From: Bathymodiolus japonicus methanotrophic gill symbiont
Lineage (GTDB): Bacteria; Pseudomonadota; Gammaproteobacteria; Methylococcales; Methylomonadaceae
Direction: 5' to 3'
NCBI RefSeq assembly: GCF_019721995.1
Contig: NZ_BLYC01000001.1
Location: forward strand, 248,001-312,000
Length of the DNA stretch: 64,000 nucleotides
Position numbers and translations under genes: made by a program. The notes beneath the pieces are model-generated. The model made no database searches. It had not been told where the DNA came from and saw only the letters and a program-made list of their open reading frames with translations. Positions 37,553 through 48,001 of the stretch are shown here, in pieces (position 1 is the first letter of the stretch; each line of letters opens with the position of its first letter).

Positions 37553-38179
37553 ATGATTAATCCTAGACAGTATTTTCGGAAAAATTTTGCGCTCTCAGGC
37601 TTGCTGTTTATCGGCAATGTCGAGCATGAAATGCAGGTACTAAACCTGTCTATTTCTGGCATTCTAGCGGCTATAGATACTTCGGCTAATTTGCTTAATG
37701 AGCGGGATGTTTTTTTGCTGCTGCAGCAATCCAGTATAGTGGATATATACATCGAAAATTTGAATCTTTCTGGTGAAGCGGAGATAGTCCGGGTTGATAT
37801 GGATGATGAGAAAATTCTGATCGGTATGGAATTTAAGCAAATTTCCTATGATGTAGAAAATTTACTGTATAAGAGAAAGGCCTATAGAAAAAGCATGACT
37901 GCGCCAGGGCAGGCTCTGATTGCGGAGAGTTTTTATGAGTTTATGACGCGTAATGTTTCTGTTGATGGCATCATGATTTATATAGACGAGCATGTTGATC
38001 TGCAACTGAATATGATTATTGAGTTTAAATTTGATAAGTTGCACTTGTATGGTGAAAGCCGTGTGATCTGGTTTGAGTATGATGAAACGGGTAGCACTGT
38101 TATAGGTATGGAATATCTACATATGGAAAAATCAGAAATAACCGGGATACCGCGCTTTTATCACTATGACTTCAAGTAA
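37553..38179 (+). CDS. Protein with two PilZ-like domains
   Basis: 208 aa from ATG 37553 (MINPRQYFRKNF); an upstream in-frame TTG is less likely. Two PilZ-type units are visible: YFRKNF with LNLSISGILAA, and KAYRKSM with RNVSVDGIMIYID, each resembling RxxxR plus (D/N)xSxxG motifs. Possible cyclic-di-GMP effector. Convergent with the TrpD2-like gene. Confidence 0.75.
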   Translation: MINPRQYFRKNFALSGLLFIGNVEHEMQVLNLSISGILAAIDTSANLLNERDVFLLLQQSSIVDIYIENLNLSGEAEIVRVDMDDEKILIGMEFKQISYDVENLLYKRKAYRKSMTAPGQALIAESFYEFMTRNVSVDGIMIYIDEHVDLQLNMIIEFKFDKLHLYGESRVIWFEYDETGSTVIGMEYLHMEKSEITGIPRFYHYDFK

Positions 38180-38196
38180 CAGGATACAGTTTATTT

Positions 38197-39192
38197 TTAA
38201 AAACGGCTTTTATCGCGACACTGCCAATACTCAGTTGCTAATTGCTGCGCAGTTTCTTGTGAATCTGCTCTCGCCATTAACTTTAATGTAATCGCTGTAG
38301 TGCCGATCACGCTGGCTATTGCAAATTCATCACTAATTTCACCTCGCCATAGCTGAACAAGTTGCCGAGGCTCTAGTGTTTCTGGCTTAACATGGCGTCT
38401 GGCAAATAAAGCGGGCCAGGTTTCTTCGTCTAATATCCCATTATGCACGTTCTGCGCCAGGCACGGCATATCCGGGTTCCGCTCGGTTTCTCCGCCTTCC
38501 CCTTTGATAACTGTCATATGCGCCTGGTTTAATAATAATGCAGCTTCCTGATGTACCGGGCGATAACCCGGGTGAAAAATACCCTGAATACTATAGGCTG
38601 CATTCAATGGATTAATCAGGCGTACCAGCGTATGTACTGGAGAGCGCAGCCCCATTAAATTCCGCAGATGAATCATTCTATTTAACGCAGGGCAAATCTG
38701 CTCTAGCGAAAGGTAGGCAAAATTTTGTGCTTGTAAATGTTGCTCAGCATCTGCAAATGAATCCGCTTTGTTTAATGAAAATAACGCTAGCATGTCCTGG
38801 GCAAAAATGCGGCTATCAGAATGCGAAGCGCAGCCGTGCATCAGCACTTTTATACCGTTTTCTGCCAGCAAGAGGCCGGATAATATAAACCACGGTAAGT
38901 GGCGGCGTTTTCCTGCATAAGCAGACCAGTCCAGATCAGCCGTAACAATGATTTTTTTAGGTAAGGTTTCACGCACGGCAGTGACAAAGCCAGCAAGTTC
39001 TTCAGGCGTTTCTTCTTTGACTCGCATTAGCATCAGGAACGCACCCAATTGTATCTCTTCTGCTTCACCTGCCAGTATCATGCGCATTGCATGGTAGGCT
39101 TCATCCTGGGTCAGGGGACGGGAGCCTTTTTTGCCTTTGCCCAGAATACGAATATATACGACAAAAGGGTGCTCAATATTATTGCTCTGCAT
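38197..39192 (-). CDS. TrpD2/YbiB-like protein (glycosyltransferase family 3 fold)
   Basis: 331 aa from ATG 39192 (MQSNNIEHPFVVYIRILGKG), just after the RegA-type gene; a longer frame overlapping that gene is unlikely. It resembles anthranilate phosphoribosyltransferase in fold (LTQDEAYHAMRMILAGEAEE, IQGIFHPGYRPVHQEAALLL, VIKGEGGETERNPD) but lacks the usual PRPP-site TGGD motif, as in YbiB/TrpD2 nucleic-acid-binding proteins. Exact role unknown. Confidence 0.78.
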   Translation of the reverse strand: MQSNNIEHPFVVYIRILGKGKKGSRPLTQDEAYHAMRMILAGEAEEIQLGAFLMLMRVKEETPEELAGFVTAVRETLPKKIIVTADLDWSAYAGKRRHLPWFILSGLLLAENGIKVLMHGCASHSDSRIFAQDMLALFSLNKADSFADAEQHLQAQNFAYLSLEQICPALNRMIHLRNLMGLRSPVHTLVRLINPLNAAYSIQGIFHPGYRPVHQEAALLLNQAHMTVIKGEGGETERNPDMPCLAQNVHNGILDEETWPALFARRHVKPETLEPRQLVQLWRGEISDEFAIASVIGTTAITLKLMARADSQETAQQLATEYWQCRDKSRF

Positions 39193-39196
39193 CTGC

Positions 39197-39739
39197 TTAC
39201 CCTTTAACCGGGCGTTTATCCAGCTTTCGCTGTAAAGTCCGGCGGTGCATATTGAGTGCTCTTGCGGCAGCGGATATATTGCCATCATGTTCCATCAGCA
39301 CTTTTTGTAAATGTTCCCATTCTAGTCGCTTGACCGACAAGGGGTTTTCATTAATGGCGACACTGCTATCCCCGGAATTTTTATGTAGGGCATGCATGAT
39401 CTCATCAGTATTAGCGGGTTTAGTCAGGTAATGTTTTGCGCCCAGTTTAATCGCTTCGACTGCGGTTGCAATACTTGCATATCCGGTGAGCATAATGATC
39501 TGGGTATTATCATCCAGAGAAATTAATTTTTGCACTAATTCCAGCCCTGATTCATGGCCTATGCGTAAATCAATAATGGCAAATTCGGGTTCGATCTGTT
39601 CAGCCAGGGTTAAGCCATTTTTAACATCATGGGCGACGGAAACAGAAAAACCTCTTTTTTCTAAGGCAGATTTAAGTACTGAGCAATAAGTCAGGTCATC
39701 ATCTACCAGTAATAATTGTGCTTGATTATGTTCTGACAT
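39197..39739 (-). CDS. regA: Response regulator, RegA/PrrA/ActR type
   Basis: 180 aa: receiver domain with phosphate-accepting D57 (FAIIDLRIG) and conserved K (LTKPAN), then a Fis-type helix-turn-helix (GNISAAARALNMHRRTLQRK) matching RegA/PrrA. Eight bp downstream of the sensor kinase gene. Expected to control redox-dependent respiration and assimilation genes; targets here are unknown. Confidence 0.85.
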   Translation of the reverse strand: MSEHNQAQLLLVDDDLTYCSVLKSALEKRGFSVSVAHDVKNGLTLAEQIEPEFAIIDLRIGHESGLELVQKLISLDDNTQIIMLTGYASIATAVEAIKLGAKHYLTKPANTDEIMHALHKNSGDSSVAINENPLSVKRLEWEHLQKVLMEHDGNISAAARALNMHRRTLQRKLDKRPVKG

Positions 39740-39747
39740 GGTCGTTA

Positions 39748-41094
39748 TTAAGGTTGTGTGGAGGTTATCAGGGGTAAGGTAATTGACACATTTGCCCCGC
39801 CAGTGGGTGCATTACTGATTTCAATTTTTCCACCTAAGCGGGCTATTGTAGAATAGGTAAGAAACAAGCCTACACCCAGTCCCTGGTTACTATCATCGAT
39901 AGGCATTTTACCAATTTTATTTATTAAGTCTTCAGCGATGCCGGGGCCATAGTCGCGTATTTGAATAGCAACACAGTTTAGGTCATCACAAGGCTCAACG
40001 ATGAGATCTATACCTTTATTCTGGGCGGTATATTCAGCAGCATTATTGAGGATATTGATCAGTGCATGCGTTAGCGTAAGTTCAGCCAGAATGCCATTTT
40101 CTAATGGTGCCAGCGGGTTGATCTGTAAATTTAGCTTAATTCCGGGTTGCTGACTGCGCCATTGATTAATGACTTCATCCAGGTAATCACTCAATACAGT
40201 GATATGTCCTGACTCGGCTCTTAACTCTCCTGCTGAAGCTGACATAACAGATAAAGCCTGTTTACAGCGGGTTATCTGATCCTGCATGATATGAATCTTA
40301 TCATGTAGTTCATTATGCACTTCAGGACTATAGTCATCTTTTAGCTCATGCACAATAATTGCCATGGTTCCTAAAGGTGTGCCCATATCATGAGCAGCAC
40401 TGGCTGCCAGAGTGCCTAAAGAAATAATGCGCTCATCCTGCAAAGATCTTTCGCGTGCTTCGGCAAGCGTACGCTCACCGGCTTTAATGGTATTGGATAG
40501 CTCCAGAGCAAAGAATGCAACGAGTCCGGCACTACAGACAAAGCCAAACCACATACCAAAAATATGAAAATTAAAAAATTCTTCATCCTGCAAGGTATGC
40601 ATTTGTTCGCTCATGACGGCCATATCCATATGCATTAAATGCGGCTCAACCGTAGTCAGGGTTGCATGAAAGGGAATTATGAAGGTATATAGAGTCGTGG
40701 TCAGGATAACCATATACCAGGTATAGGCATGTGGCAGAATAATGGCAGTAAGAATAACCGGAAGCAGGAAAATCCAGGTAAACGGGTTAGTCGCCCCTCC
40801 GGTTAAATATAACAGCGCGGCAATGGCAAAGACATCTATAGCCAATTGCGAGAATATTTCCATTTCTGTCACAGGTACATCTGTCTGCAGGCGCATCCAG
40901 GTATACAGGTTGACTGATCCAATCGCTATTATAGTGAGCCATAGGGCATCCTGGTGTAATTGTATCCTTAGAATATCTATAGAAATTAATAATAATAGCG
41001 ACTCGCCACCGATCATTAAATTTCTAAGAATAAATAGCCATTCCAGGTTTTCTTTTGCCGAAATTTCTACTTTGGGAACAAAGTTAATTAGCAT
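39748..41094 (-). CDS. regB: Redox sensor histidine kinase, RegB/PrrB type
   Basis: 448 aa with about six N-terminal membrane helices. The RegB ubiquinone-binding heptad GGATNPF (99-105), H-box AAHDMGTPLGTM with H235, a cysteine C277 at the position of the RegB redox-active cysteine (TRCKQAL), and ATPase boxes RDYGPGI and GLGVGLFLTYSTIARLGG are all visible. Paired with the RegA-type regulator and adjacent to ubiquinone genes, fitting a quinone-redox sensing role. Confidence 0.85.
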   Translation of the reverse strand: MLINFVPKVEISAKENLEWLFILRNLMIGGESLLLLISIDILRIQLHQDALWLTIIAIGSVNLYTWMRLQTDVPVTEMEIFSQLAIDVFAIAALLYLTGGATNPFTWIFLLPVILTAIILPHAYTWYMVILTTTLYTFIIPFHATLTTVEPHLMHMDMAVMSEQMHTLQDEEFFNFHIFGMWFGFVCSAGLVAFFALELSNTIKAGERTLAEARERSLQDERIISLGTLAASAAHDMGTPLGTMAIIVHELKDDYSPEVHNELHDKIHIMQDQITRCKQALSVMSASAGELRAESGHITVLSDYLDEVINQWRSQQPGIKLNLQINPLAPLENGILAELTLTHALINILNNAAEYTAQNKGIDLIVEPCDDLNCVAIQIRDYGPGIAEDLINKIGKMPIDDSNQGLGVGLFLTYSTIARLGGKIEISNAPTGGANVSITLPLITSTQP

Positions 41095-41099
41095 CGTAT

Positions 41100-42650
41100 T
41101 TACTGGAAGAATATTGCGACACTGATAATCGTGGCGCTAGCGAGTAGCGCATAAATTGTGCCGTGCTGGTTATCCTGCATCTGGTGGCGCATTTTTTCTA
41201 ATTGCAGTGATTGTCGTTCCGCCCGCTCACTGGTATGTGCAGCATCGTCTAGAACCTGAAACAGCAGGGATGGTATTTCAGGGAATTTTTCTGCTAATTC
41301 AGGGAACTTCTGCATCGCCTGTTTAATTTTTGTTTTCGGGCTCAAACGCTCTTTAAACCAGGCTTCTAAAAAGGGCTTGGCAGTTTGCCATAAATCCAGC
41401 TCAGGGTAAAGTTGGCGACCTAAACCTTCGATATTCAATAAGGTCTTTTGCAATAGCACTAGCTGTGGCTGCACTTCCATATCAAAGCGCCGGGCTGTCT
41501 GAAATAGACGTAGTAATAATAAGCCAAATGAAATATCTTTTAATGGCTTGTCAAAGATCGGCTCGCAGACACTACGAATAGCGGATTCAAATTCTTCAAC
41601 ACGCGTATGAGCAGGTACCCAGCCAGAAGCAATATGCATTTCGGCGACGCGGCGATAATCCTGATTAAAAAATGCCAGAAAGTTTTCTGCTAGATAGCGC
41701 TGATCCGAGGTGGATAAAGTGCCGACAATACCAAAGTCAACTGCGATATATTTACCCGGTAATTCAACAAAGATATTACCTGGGTGCATATCGGCATGGA
41801 AAAAATTATCTCTAAAGACTTGAGTGAAAAATATCTCAACCCCGCGCTCGGCAAGCAGTTTAAAATCGGCATTATTTTCACGTAATTCATCGATATTACC
41901 CACTGGAATACCATGAATTCGTTCCATAACCAGGATTTTTTTACGTGTCAATTCCCAGTGAATTTCGGGAATATAAATAGCCTCTGAATTTTTAAAATTG
42001 CGCCGTAATTTTGCCGCATTACCGGCTTCTCTGATTAAGTCCAGTTCATCCAGCAAGGTCTTCTCAAACTCCGCGACTATCTCTTTGGCATGTAGGCGCT
42101 TGGCATCATCCCAGAATTTTTCGGCAAAATAGGCCAGTTCATATAATAAGCCAATATCGGAATGGATCCATTTTTCCACATCCGGACGTAGTACCTTTAC
42201 AATAACTTGCTCGCCAGTGTGTAATACGGCTGTATGCACCTGGGAAACTGAGGCGGATGCTAACGGGCTGGCAGAGAATTCAGCAAAGGCAGTTTCAATT
42301 GGCATACCTAATTGCTGCTCAATAACTTCGCGTGCCTGCTGGTCGGAAAACGGGGGGACCTTATCTTGCAGCTTAACCAGCTCATCGGCTATATCATCAG
42401 GTAGAATATCTTTGCGTGTGGAAAGAGCCTGGCCAAATTTAACATAGATCGGCCCCAGGTCTTCCAGGGTTCTACGTATACGTACGCCACGCTCACCAAA
42501 GTCTTTTTTACGCCAGAAATTAGGCGAAAAAATAGCCAGAAATCGCAGTGGGCGGAATAAGTGGGTTTTGAGAATCAGGTCATCCAGTCCATGAGAGAGT
42601 AGAACCCAGTTTATATGTATTATTCTTAGTATCAGTTTGGGGTGTTTCAC
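41100..42650 (-). CDS. ubiB: Ubiquinone biosynthesis protein kinase-like UbiB
   Basis: 516 aa ABC1/ADCK-family atypical kinase supporting ubiquinone synthesis at the inner membrane. The KxGQ signature ([18 protein letters not shown]), ExD and DFG-like blocks ([23 protein letters not shown]) and a C-terminal membrane helix ([17 protein letters not shown]) are present. Eight bp after ubiJ. Confidence 0.95.
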   Translation of the reverse strand: MKHPKLILRIIHINWVLLSHGLDDLILKTHLFRPLRFLAIFSPNFWRKKDFGERGVRIRRTLEDLGPIYVKFGQALSTRKDILPDDIADELVKLQDKVPPFSDQQAREVIEQQLGMPIETAFAEFSASPLASASVSQVHTAVLHTGEQVIVKVLRPDVEKWIHSDIGLLYELAYFAEKFWDDAKRLHAKEIVAEFEKTLLDELDLIREAGNAAKLRRNFKNSEAIYIPEIHWELTRKKILVMERIHGIPVGNIDELRENNADFKLLAERGVEIFFTQVFRDNFFHADMHPGNIFVELPGKYIAVDFGIVGTLSTSDQRYLAENFLAFFNQDYRRVAEMHIASGWVPAHTRVEEFESAIRSVCEPIFDKPLKDISFGLLLLRLFQTARRFDMEVQPQLVLLQKTLLNIEGLGRQLYPELDLWQTAKPFLEAWFKERLSPKTKIKQAMQKFPELAEKFPEIPSLLFQVLDDAAHTSERAERQSLQLEKMRHQMQDNQHGTIYALLASATIISVAIFFQ

Positions 42651-42658
42651 GTTTCTTC

Positions 42659-43282
42659 CTATGCCTGCTGTGCGTCAAATTGCTTGTCTAAACGATTGAT
42701 GCGTGCCTCGAGCCGATCCAGGTCTTCTCTCAGCTGATCAATGCCTTCATTCAGGATATTTACCTCGGGGGCAGGGGGTAGGTCTTGTGTTTCATCTTGT
42801 AAAAATTCTTTGATATTCAGTTGCAGGCTGTTGAAGTTTTCCCGTTGCCATAGATTGGCATTGCGCAAAAACAGCCCGACCTTGTGAGCAATGACATCGC
42901 CGGTGACATGAGACAGTTGTTCTTCCAGGTCTATATCCAGTTGCGCAAAAAGCCTCTGAAATTGATGCCCCACATCGAGGTCACCTGTAATCTGTACTTC
43001 ACCAGAGAAAAAAGACCGTGCCGGTGTAGCGCTAAGCCCCATCAAGCCAAATGCGGGTAATGAACCTGTTAGTGTCGTATCTGCAGTGCCTGCATAATAA
43101 TCGATAAGCTGAATATTCTCGCTGTTAGGGCAAAGGTAAATGGTTTCATTAAACGGCTGAATCGTAATGGCAATGATCTTACCCGTAAGAGGCTTAAGAA
43201 ACATGGAAACATCTTCGTCCAGACTCAGATATTTATTCAGAGCGGCTTCAAATGCGCTGATCAGCAGAGGTTTAATAGTCAT
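42659..43282 (-). CDS. ubiJ: Ubiquinone biosynthesis accessory factor UbiJ (SCP2 domain)
   Basis: 207 aa SCP2-type lipid-binding protein that helps organise the ubiquinone enzyme complex. SCP2 core [37 protein letters not shown] and [20 protein letters not shown], followed by a C-terminal coiled coil ([20 protein letters not shown]). It lies in the usual ubiE-ubiJ-ubiB order, with a MITE between ubiE and ubiJ. Confidence 0.92.
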   Translation of the reverse strand: MTIKPLLISAFEAALNKYLSLDEDVSMFLKPLTGKIIAITIQPFNETIYLCPNSENIQLIDYYAGTADTTLTGSLPAFGLMGLSATPARSFFSGEVQITGDLDVGHQFQRLFAQLDIDLEEQLSHVTGDVIAHKVGLFLRNANLWQRENFNSLQLNIKEFLQDETQDLPPAPEVNILNEGIDQLREDLDRLEARINRLDKQFDAQQA

Positions 43283-43305
43283 CGTATATTGAAGAGTAGA
43301 AAGAA

Positions 43306-43510
43306 CTGAAGTTTCCCAATAATTATTTATGGTAAAATTGAAACTATGCTACAACTATTATGAAAAAAATAGTCTTTTCATTCGTTTCAAATGCTATTGC
43401 CTAAGGGGAATTAAGTAGGGGTTTGCTATAAACATGGCAAAACCACCTAAAATAAACCTCGATACACCAGCATTGTGTATTTCAGCTACTCAATAATTGG
43501 GAAACTTCAG
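43306..43510 (-). mobile_element. MITE type 1, copy b, with a 9-bp target duplication
   Basis: 205-bp element CTGAAGTTTCCCAA...TTGGGAAACTTCAG, flanked by TAGAAAGAA at 43297-43305 and 43511-43519. It lies 23 bp upstream of ubiJ, between ubiE and ubiJ, and may separate or alter their transcription. Confidence 0.92.
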
Positions 43511-43550
43511 TAGAAAGAATGGAGCACAATAAAATTCATAACCGGTAGGA

Positions 43551-43603
43551 TGTGCTGAGGAACGAAGCGCATCACACAATGGTGCGCTTCGTTCCTCAGC
43601 ACA
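43551..43603. repeat. Perfect 21-bp inverted repeat downstream of ubiE
   Basis: Arms 43551-43571 (TGTGCTGAGGAACGAAGCGC and one more base) and 43583-43603 are exact reverse complements around an 11-bp loop. It could end ubiE transcription, although no T-run follows. Confidence 0.75.
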
Positions 43604-43682
43604 CACTACAGAATAGATAGTTTCGGGTATTAATAAATTATGAACCCTAAATGTTAAATTAGAAATGCACAGGTACTTAAAA

Positions 43683-44432
43683 TTAAAACTTATAGCCTCT
43701 ATGTACACAGACGATCCCCTGTGACATATTGAAATATTCACAGCGCTCCAGTCCTGCCTCCTGCATCATTTCTTTTAATTTATCCTGCTTGGGATGCATG
43801 CGAATAGACTCGGCTAAATAGCGGTAGCTATCTTCATCTTTAGCAACAAATTTACCAATTTTAGGTAATAATTTAAACGAATAAAAATCATAGACTTTTT
43901 CCGTGATTTTGTCGGTCGGGTGTGAGAACTCCAGAATGATAACCCGGCCACCTGGCTTTAATACCCGGTACATAGAACGCAGTGCCGCATCTTTATCGGT
44001 CACATTGCGTAAGCCAAAAGCAATACAGACGCAATCAAAGCTATTATCTTCAAATGGCAGGCATTCAGCGTTGACCTGAGCATAAGTGATATTTTCAATT
44101 AAGCCGCGGTCGATTAAACGGTCACGCCCCGTACGTAACATTTCAGAATTTATATCTGCCAGCACGATCTTGCCTTTTTTACCCACGCGTTTGGAAAAAA
44201 GCGTGGTTAAATCCCCTGTGCCTCCAGCCAGATCAAGTACCTGATCGCCTTCGCGTACATTGCTTAGTTGTACCGCAACGCGTTTCCAGATACGGTGTAT
44301 TCCAAGCGACATCAGGTCATTCATAATGTCATACTGGCTGGCAACGGAATCAAAAACTCCGCGCACAAGATTGACTTTGTCTTTTTCAGCGACTTGCTTA
44401 AAGCCAAAGTGGGTGGTGTTATCAGTTGTCAT
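43683..44432 (-). CDS. ubiE: Demethylmenaquinone/2-methoxy-6-polyprenylphenol methyltransferase UbiE
   Basis: SAM-dependent C-methyltransferase of the quinone pathway. 249 aa. Motifs: [23 protein letters not shown] loop [26 protein letters not shown] and [14 protein letters not shown], the last being the family's C-terminal signature. First gene of the ubi group on the minus strand. Confidence 0.96.
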   Translation of the reverse strand: MTTDNTTHFGFKQVAEKDKVNLVRGVFDSVASQYDIMNDLMSLGIHRIWKRVAVQLSNVREGDQVLDLAGGTGDLTTLFSKRVGKKGKIVLADINSEMLRTGRDRLIDRGLIENITYAQVNAECLPFEDNSFDCVCIAFGLRNVTDKDAALRSMYRVLKPGGRVIILEFSHPTDKITEKVYDFYSFKLLPKIGKFVAKDEDSYRYLAESIRMHPKQDKLKEMMQEAGLERCEYFNMSQGIVCVHRGYKF

Positions 44433-44619
44433 AAGTTTATCTTAAATAATAAAATGTTTTAACGTAGGCTGGCTTAGATTTTTTTTGCGCAGCAATAACA
44501 GCGACCCAGCATTTTAAAGAGTTCATAATATGCTGGGTTACGTTATCTACGCTACGCTCGACAATCGAACCCAGCCTGCTTGTGATCCATTGATTACAAT
44601 ATACCTATTGAATAGGCGT
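44433..44619. other. Intergenic region with AACCCAGC-type repeats
   Basis: Contains short direct and inverted copies of GCTGGGTT/AACCCAGC around 44500-44580, which may fold. No gene seen. Confidence 0.5.
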
Positions 44620-45012
44620 TTAATTTTTCGCAACTTCAACCCGACTATGGCCGGCAGCTTTTAATTCTTCCAGGTAGCCAGGCCAGAGTACATCATACTC
44701 ATTACCGAGTTTATACAGCAATTCCCAGGTATAAATCCCGGTACTATGACCATCACTAAAGTCAGGGGCAATGCCATAATTACCAATCGGTCTTATGGCA
44801 TCAATCGCCACAGATTCTTTTCCGGTTTGTAAGATTTCCTGTCCCGGAGCATGACCTAAGGCTTCAGCCGATGGGGTGAAAACTCGCAGGTATTCGCAGG
44901 GCTGATGAAAAGTCTTGCCATCAGCAAAGCTTACTTCAAGAATACGCGATATTTTGTGTAATTTTATTTCCGTAGGGTGAGTCTCAATTGCGTCTGCTTT
45001 AATACGCATCAT
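44620..45012 (-). CDS. DUF971 (GBBH-like N-terminal domain) protein
   Basis: 130 aa. DUF971 core: IKLHKISRILEVSFADGKTF, YLRVFTPSAEALGH, VAIDAIRPIGNYGIAPDFSD and HSTGIYTWELLYKLG. This domain is often linked to iron-sulfur or cofactor metabolism, but its function is unknown. It overlaps the hslU stop by one base, so it is probably the last gene of hslV-hslU-DUF971. Confidence 0.88.
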   Translation of the reverse strand: MMRIKADAIETHPTEIKLHKISRILEVSFADGKTFHQPCEYLRVFTPSAEALGHAPGQEILQTGKESVAIDAIRPIGNYGIAPDFSDGHSTGIYTWELLYKLGNEYDVLWPGYLEELKAAGHSRVEVAKN

Positions 45013-46334
45013 TATAATATATAACGGCTTAAATCTTCATCTTCAGCAAATTCTGATAGATATTGATTGACGTAATCTTTATCGACGACAATATTTTTAT
45101 CCACCAAATCAGGTGCATAAAATGAGATGCTTTCCAGCAAACGCTCTAAAATAGTATGTAAGCGGCGAGCACCAATATTCTCAGTTTTTTCATTGACTTC
45201 CCAGCCTATCTCGGCAATCCGCTGGATACCCTCTGTAGTGAAAGTCAGCTGAACTCCTTCGGTAGCCAGTAAGGCCTGGTATTGCTCGGTTAAAGAGGCA
45301 TCCGGCTCGGTTAGAATACGCACAAAATCCGCAGTACTCAGGGCATCTAGTTCTACTCGAATAGGGAATCGCCCTTGTAATTCAGGGATTAAGTCAGAAG
45401 GCTTGGTTAGATGGAAAGCGCCTGAGGCAATAAATAAAATATGATCGGTTTTGATCATGCCATATTTTGTACTGACCGTGCTACCTTCAACCAAAGGTAA
45501 TAAATCTCTCTGTACCCCTTCTCGCGAGATATCACCACCGCCACCGGTATCAGAGCGCTTACAAACCTTATCTATTTCATCCAGAAATACGATACCATGC
45601 TGCTCTGCAGATTCGATTGCCGATAATTTGATTTCATCTTCATTCACTAACTTGGCAGCATGCTCCTCTGTTAGTAATTTAAGCGCATCTTTTACCGGTA
45701 ATTTACGATCTTTGGTTTTTTGACTGCCCAGGTTTTGAAACATGCCCTGTAATTGATTGGTCATTTCTTCCATACCAGGAGGTGCCATGATTTCAACGCC
45801 TATACGCGAAGCCTGCACTTCAATTTCTATTTCCTTGGCATCAAAATCACCTTCGCGTAATTTCTTGCGCATTTTTTGTCGCGTAGATGCTTCAGTTTTA
45901 GATAACATACCTCCGTCAGCACGGGGTAACAGAATATCTAGCACTTCTTCCTCAGCAGCATCCATAGCGCGATGCTGGACTGTTTCCATCTCGGATTCGC
46001 GAGTCATTTTATAGGCGGTTTCAACTAAGTCCCGCACGATAGACTCGACATCGCGACCGACATAACCCACCTCGGTGAATTTTGTCGCTTCTATTTTTAT
46101 AAAAGGCGCATTGGCAAGACGCGCAAGTCTACGTGCAATCTCGGTTTTACCTACACCCGTAGGGCCTATCATCAGGATATTCTTGGGCGTAATTTCATCG
46201 CGCATGATACCTTCCACCTGAGCGCGGCGCCAGCGGTTACGCAAAGCAATCGCAACGGAACGCTTGGCGCTGGCTTGACCGATAATATGCTTATCCAGTT
46301 TGTGGGCAATTTCTTTGGGGGTCATCTGTGTCAT
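45012..46334 (-). CDS. hslU: ATP-dependent protease ATPase subunit HslU
   Basis: AAA+ unfoldase of the HslVU protease. Walker [10 protein letters not shown], Walker [11 protein letters not shown], the pore/I-domain region and C-terminal sensor 2 ([16 protein letters not shown]) ending in DLSRYIL, the tail that inserts into HslV. 440 aa. Six bp after hslV. Confidence 0.96.
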   Translation of the reverse strand: MTQMTPKEIAHKLDKHIIGQASAKRSVAIALRNRWRRAQVEGIMRDEITPKNILMIGPTGVGKTEIARRLARLANAPFIKIEATKFTEVGYVGRDVESIVRDLVETAYKMTRESEMETVQHRAMDAAEEEVLDILLPRADGGMLSKTEASTRQKMRKKLREGDFDAKEIEIEVQASRIGVEIMAPPGMEEMTNQLQGMFQNLGSQKTKDRKLPVKDALKLLTEEHAAKLVNEDEIKLSAIESAEQHGIVFLDEIDKVCKRSDTGGGGDISREGVQRDLLPLVEGSTVSTKYGMIKTDHILFIASGAFHLTKPSDLIPELQGRFPIRVELDALSTADFVRILTEPDASLTEQYQALLATEGVQLTFTTEGIQRIAEIGWEVNEKTENIGARRLHTILERLLESISFYAPDLVDKNIVVDKDYVNQYLSEFAEDEDLSRYIL

Positions 46335-46340
46335 CTGTTG

Positions 46341-46889
46341 TTAATCCTTTGGTTCTGCGTCTAGTTCTTCTATGCGAAGATTTTTATTAGTATAAATGCA
46401 GATATCTGCCGCAATATTCAGCGACTTTTCAACAATATCCCGGGCGCTTAGATCCGTGTTTTCCAGTAAGGCGAGCGCAGCTGACTGAGCAAACGGCCCA
46501 CCTGAACCGATCGCGATTAAATCGTATTCAGGCTCGATAACATCGCCATTGCCGGAAATGATTAACGAGGTTTTACTGTCTGCAATTGACAGTAGTGCTT
46601 CAAGTTTGCGTAACGCACGCTCGGTGCGCCAGTCTTTAGCCATTTCCACAGCGGCGCGAGTCAGGTTGCCGTGATGCTTTTCCAGCTTGCCTTCAAAATG
46701 CTCAAACAGCGTAAAAGCATCGGCGGTTGCCCCGGCAAATCCGGCGATCACTTTGCCGTGATATAAACGGCGTACCTTACGCGCATTACCTTTCATTACA
46801 GTATTACCCAAAGTAACCTGACCATCACCACCGATCACGACTTTATCGCCACGGCGTACAGAAAGAATTGTTGTACCTCTAAAATCCAC
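46341..46889 (-). CDS. hslV: ATP-dependent protease peptidase subunit HslV
   Basis: Proteasome-like threonine peptidase. The GTG at 46889 gives [13 protein letters not shown], so the catalytic Thr of TTIL follows a short propeptide; a TTG at 46925 would add 12 residues and is unlikely. GDGQVTLG and [11 protein letters not shown] are present. 182 aa. Ribosome-binding site AGGTAAG lies before the GTG. Confidence 0.94.
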   Translation of the reverse strand: MDFRGTTILSVRRGDKVVIGGDGQVTLGNTVMKGNARKVRRLYHGKVIAGFAGATADAFTLFEHFEGKLEKHHGNLTRAAVEMAKDWRTERALRKLEALLSIADSKTSLIISGNGDVIEPEYDLIAIGSGGPFAQSAALALLENTDLSARDIVEKSLNIAADICIYTNKNLRIEELDAEPKD

Positions 46890-47013
46890 TGATAACTTAC
46901 CTAATATAGAAAATAAATCGCTCAATTTTACATGGTTAATGTCGCTCTTGATAGCGATTAAAGTAGAAATAGTGTAAAACCAATGTAAAATTTGTTTATT
47001 AAGGGTTTAGTAG

Positions 47014-47050
47014 ACTCATCGTTCCCACGCAGAGCGTGGGAACGATGAGT
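47014..47050. repeat. Perfect 17-bp inverted repeat
   Basis: ACTCATCGTTCCCACGC, loop AGA, exact complement. It lies between the divergent hslV and the orphan gene start at 47141, so it is in a promoter region rather than at a gene end; probably an interspersed palindrome. Confidence 0.8.
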
Positions 47051-47140
47051 GATCTGCTCTATAATATGAAATAAGGCTAAACTAAATCTCTGCACCGAAA
47101 GTCAAATGCAAAGCCAGACTCCAATACTTGCGTAAACTCA

Positions 47141-47262
47141 ATGCCACATCGTCTTATCCACAGCCAACTCGATTTTATACTCTTCGAAGAAGGGAGATTT
47201 TCACCTTTAAACTGGTTACTGAGAGAAGGGCACTTAGACTATAACGACTATCTAGACCATCA
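47141..47262 (+). pseudogene. N-terminal fragment of an unidentified gene
   Basis: ATG 47141 reads MPHRLIHSQLDFILFEEGRF, SPLNWLLREGHLDYNDYLDH, Q, then runs into the ISc end. Composition looks like real protein, but the family is not recognised. The 174 bp after the IS cluster (50860-51033) begin with a frame AVAVKVIKLIDRVNQNALVA then stop, which could be the matching 3' end or another gene's. Confidence 0.4.
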
Positions 47263-47958
47263 GTGTTCCCCTATCAATTGAGGCCGTGAAACTAACCTCG
47301 CCACAAGAGAGCTCATAAAGCACTGTAAAGACATTCCTGTTATTATTGCGTTTTGAACTGCCCGAATGGTATACGAGCTGATACGAGATACTCTTGCCTG
47401 GAAAAATAATGGATTCACAAAACGATCTCGTTTTTGGGCCTGTTGCTGCCTTATCTCCAGAGCCTCGCTATATTTTTTATCCGATGGATGAATCAATTCT
47501 GGCTGTTGTGTTTTTGAAATCTCTTCAAACACGCGCATTAAATTATAGCTCATTGCAGTCAGGCGCATTTGATTTTCAAGTGAGCGGGTATTGGAAGACC
47601 AAGCTTTAGTTTCCTTGAAATTACTTTTAGTGTTATTGAATGTCTTTTCAATCGTCCATCGCTTGAAATACAGCATGGCAATGGTTCCAGGGTTAATAGT
47701 CATTGGCAAGGTTGTCACAAACCGGTGAAGTTTTCCGGTTTCTGGATCACGGTAATCCACCACGTTAAATTTGATGCCCTTGTTTTCGTACACACTGTAT
47801 GCTTCAACCCCTGTATTGATCTCATGGCGGGAGTCAAAAGGGATAGACTCAACCAGAGTCGCAATTGAATTTTCTTTTAGCATTGAAATCATGTAATTAG
47901 CATGTCGTTTCTGCCGATCCCACCAGACAAAGTCGGTGACGGCTTTATCGTAGACATA
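47260..47958 (-). pseudogene. IS4-family (ISc) transposase, N-terminally truncated copy 2
   Basis: Same protein as 5306-6112, from YVYDKAVTDFVWWD to the end (PQLIGEH), with the IS4 YREK residues. It is cut at a TA where the IS630 copy 2 abuts, so the N-terminal part is lost. Confidence 0.87.
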
Positions 47959-48001
47959 TAGTTTCTCAGATAAATAATTTCCAAATTTGGAGCGCTTAAA
48001 C

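Noticed and set aside
46890-46925. TTG start for hslV with 12 extra residues
   Set aside because: The GTG at 46889 gives the short propeptide needed before the catalytic threonine and has a ribosome-binding site.
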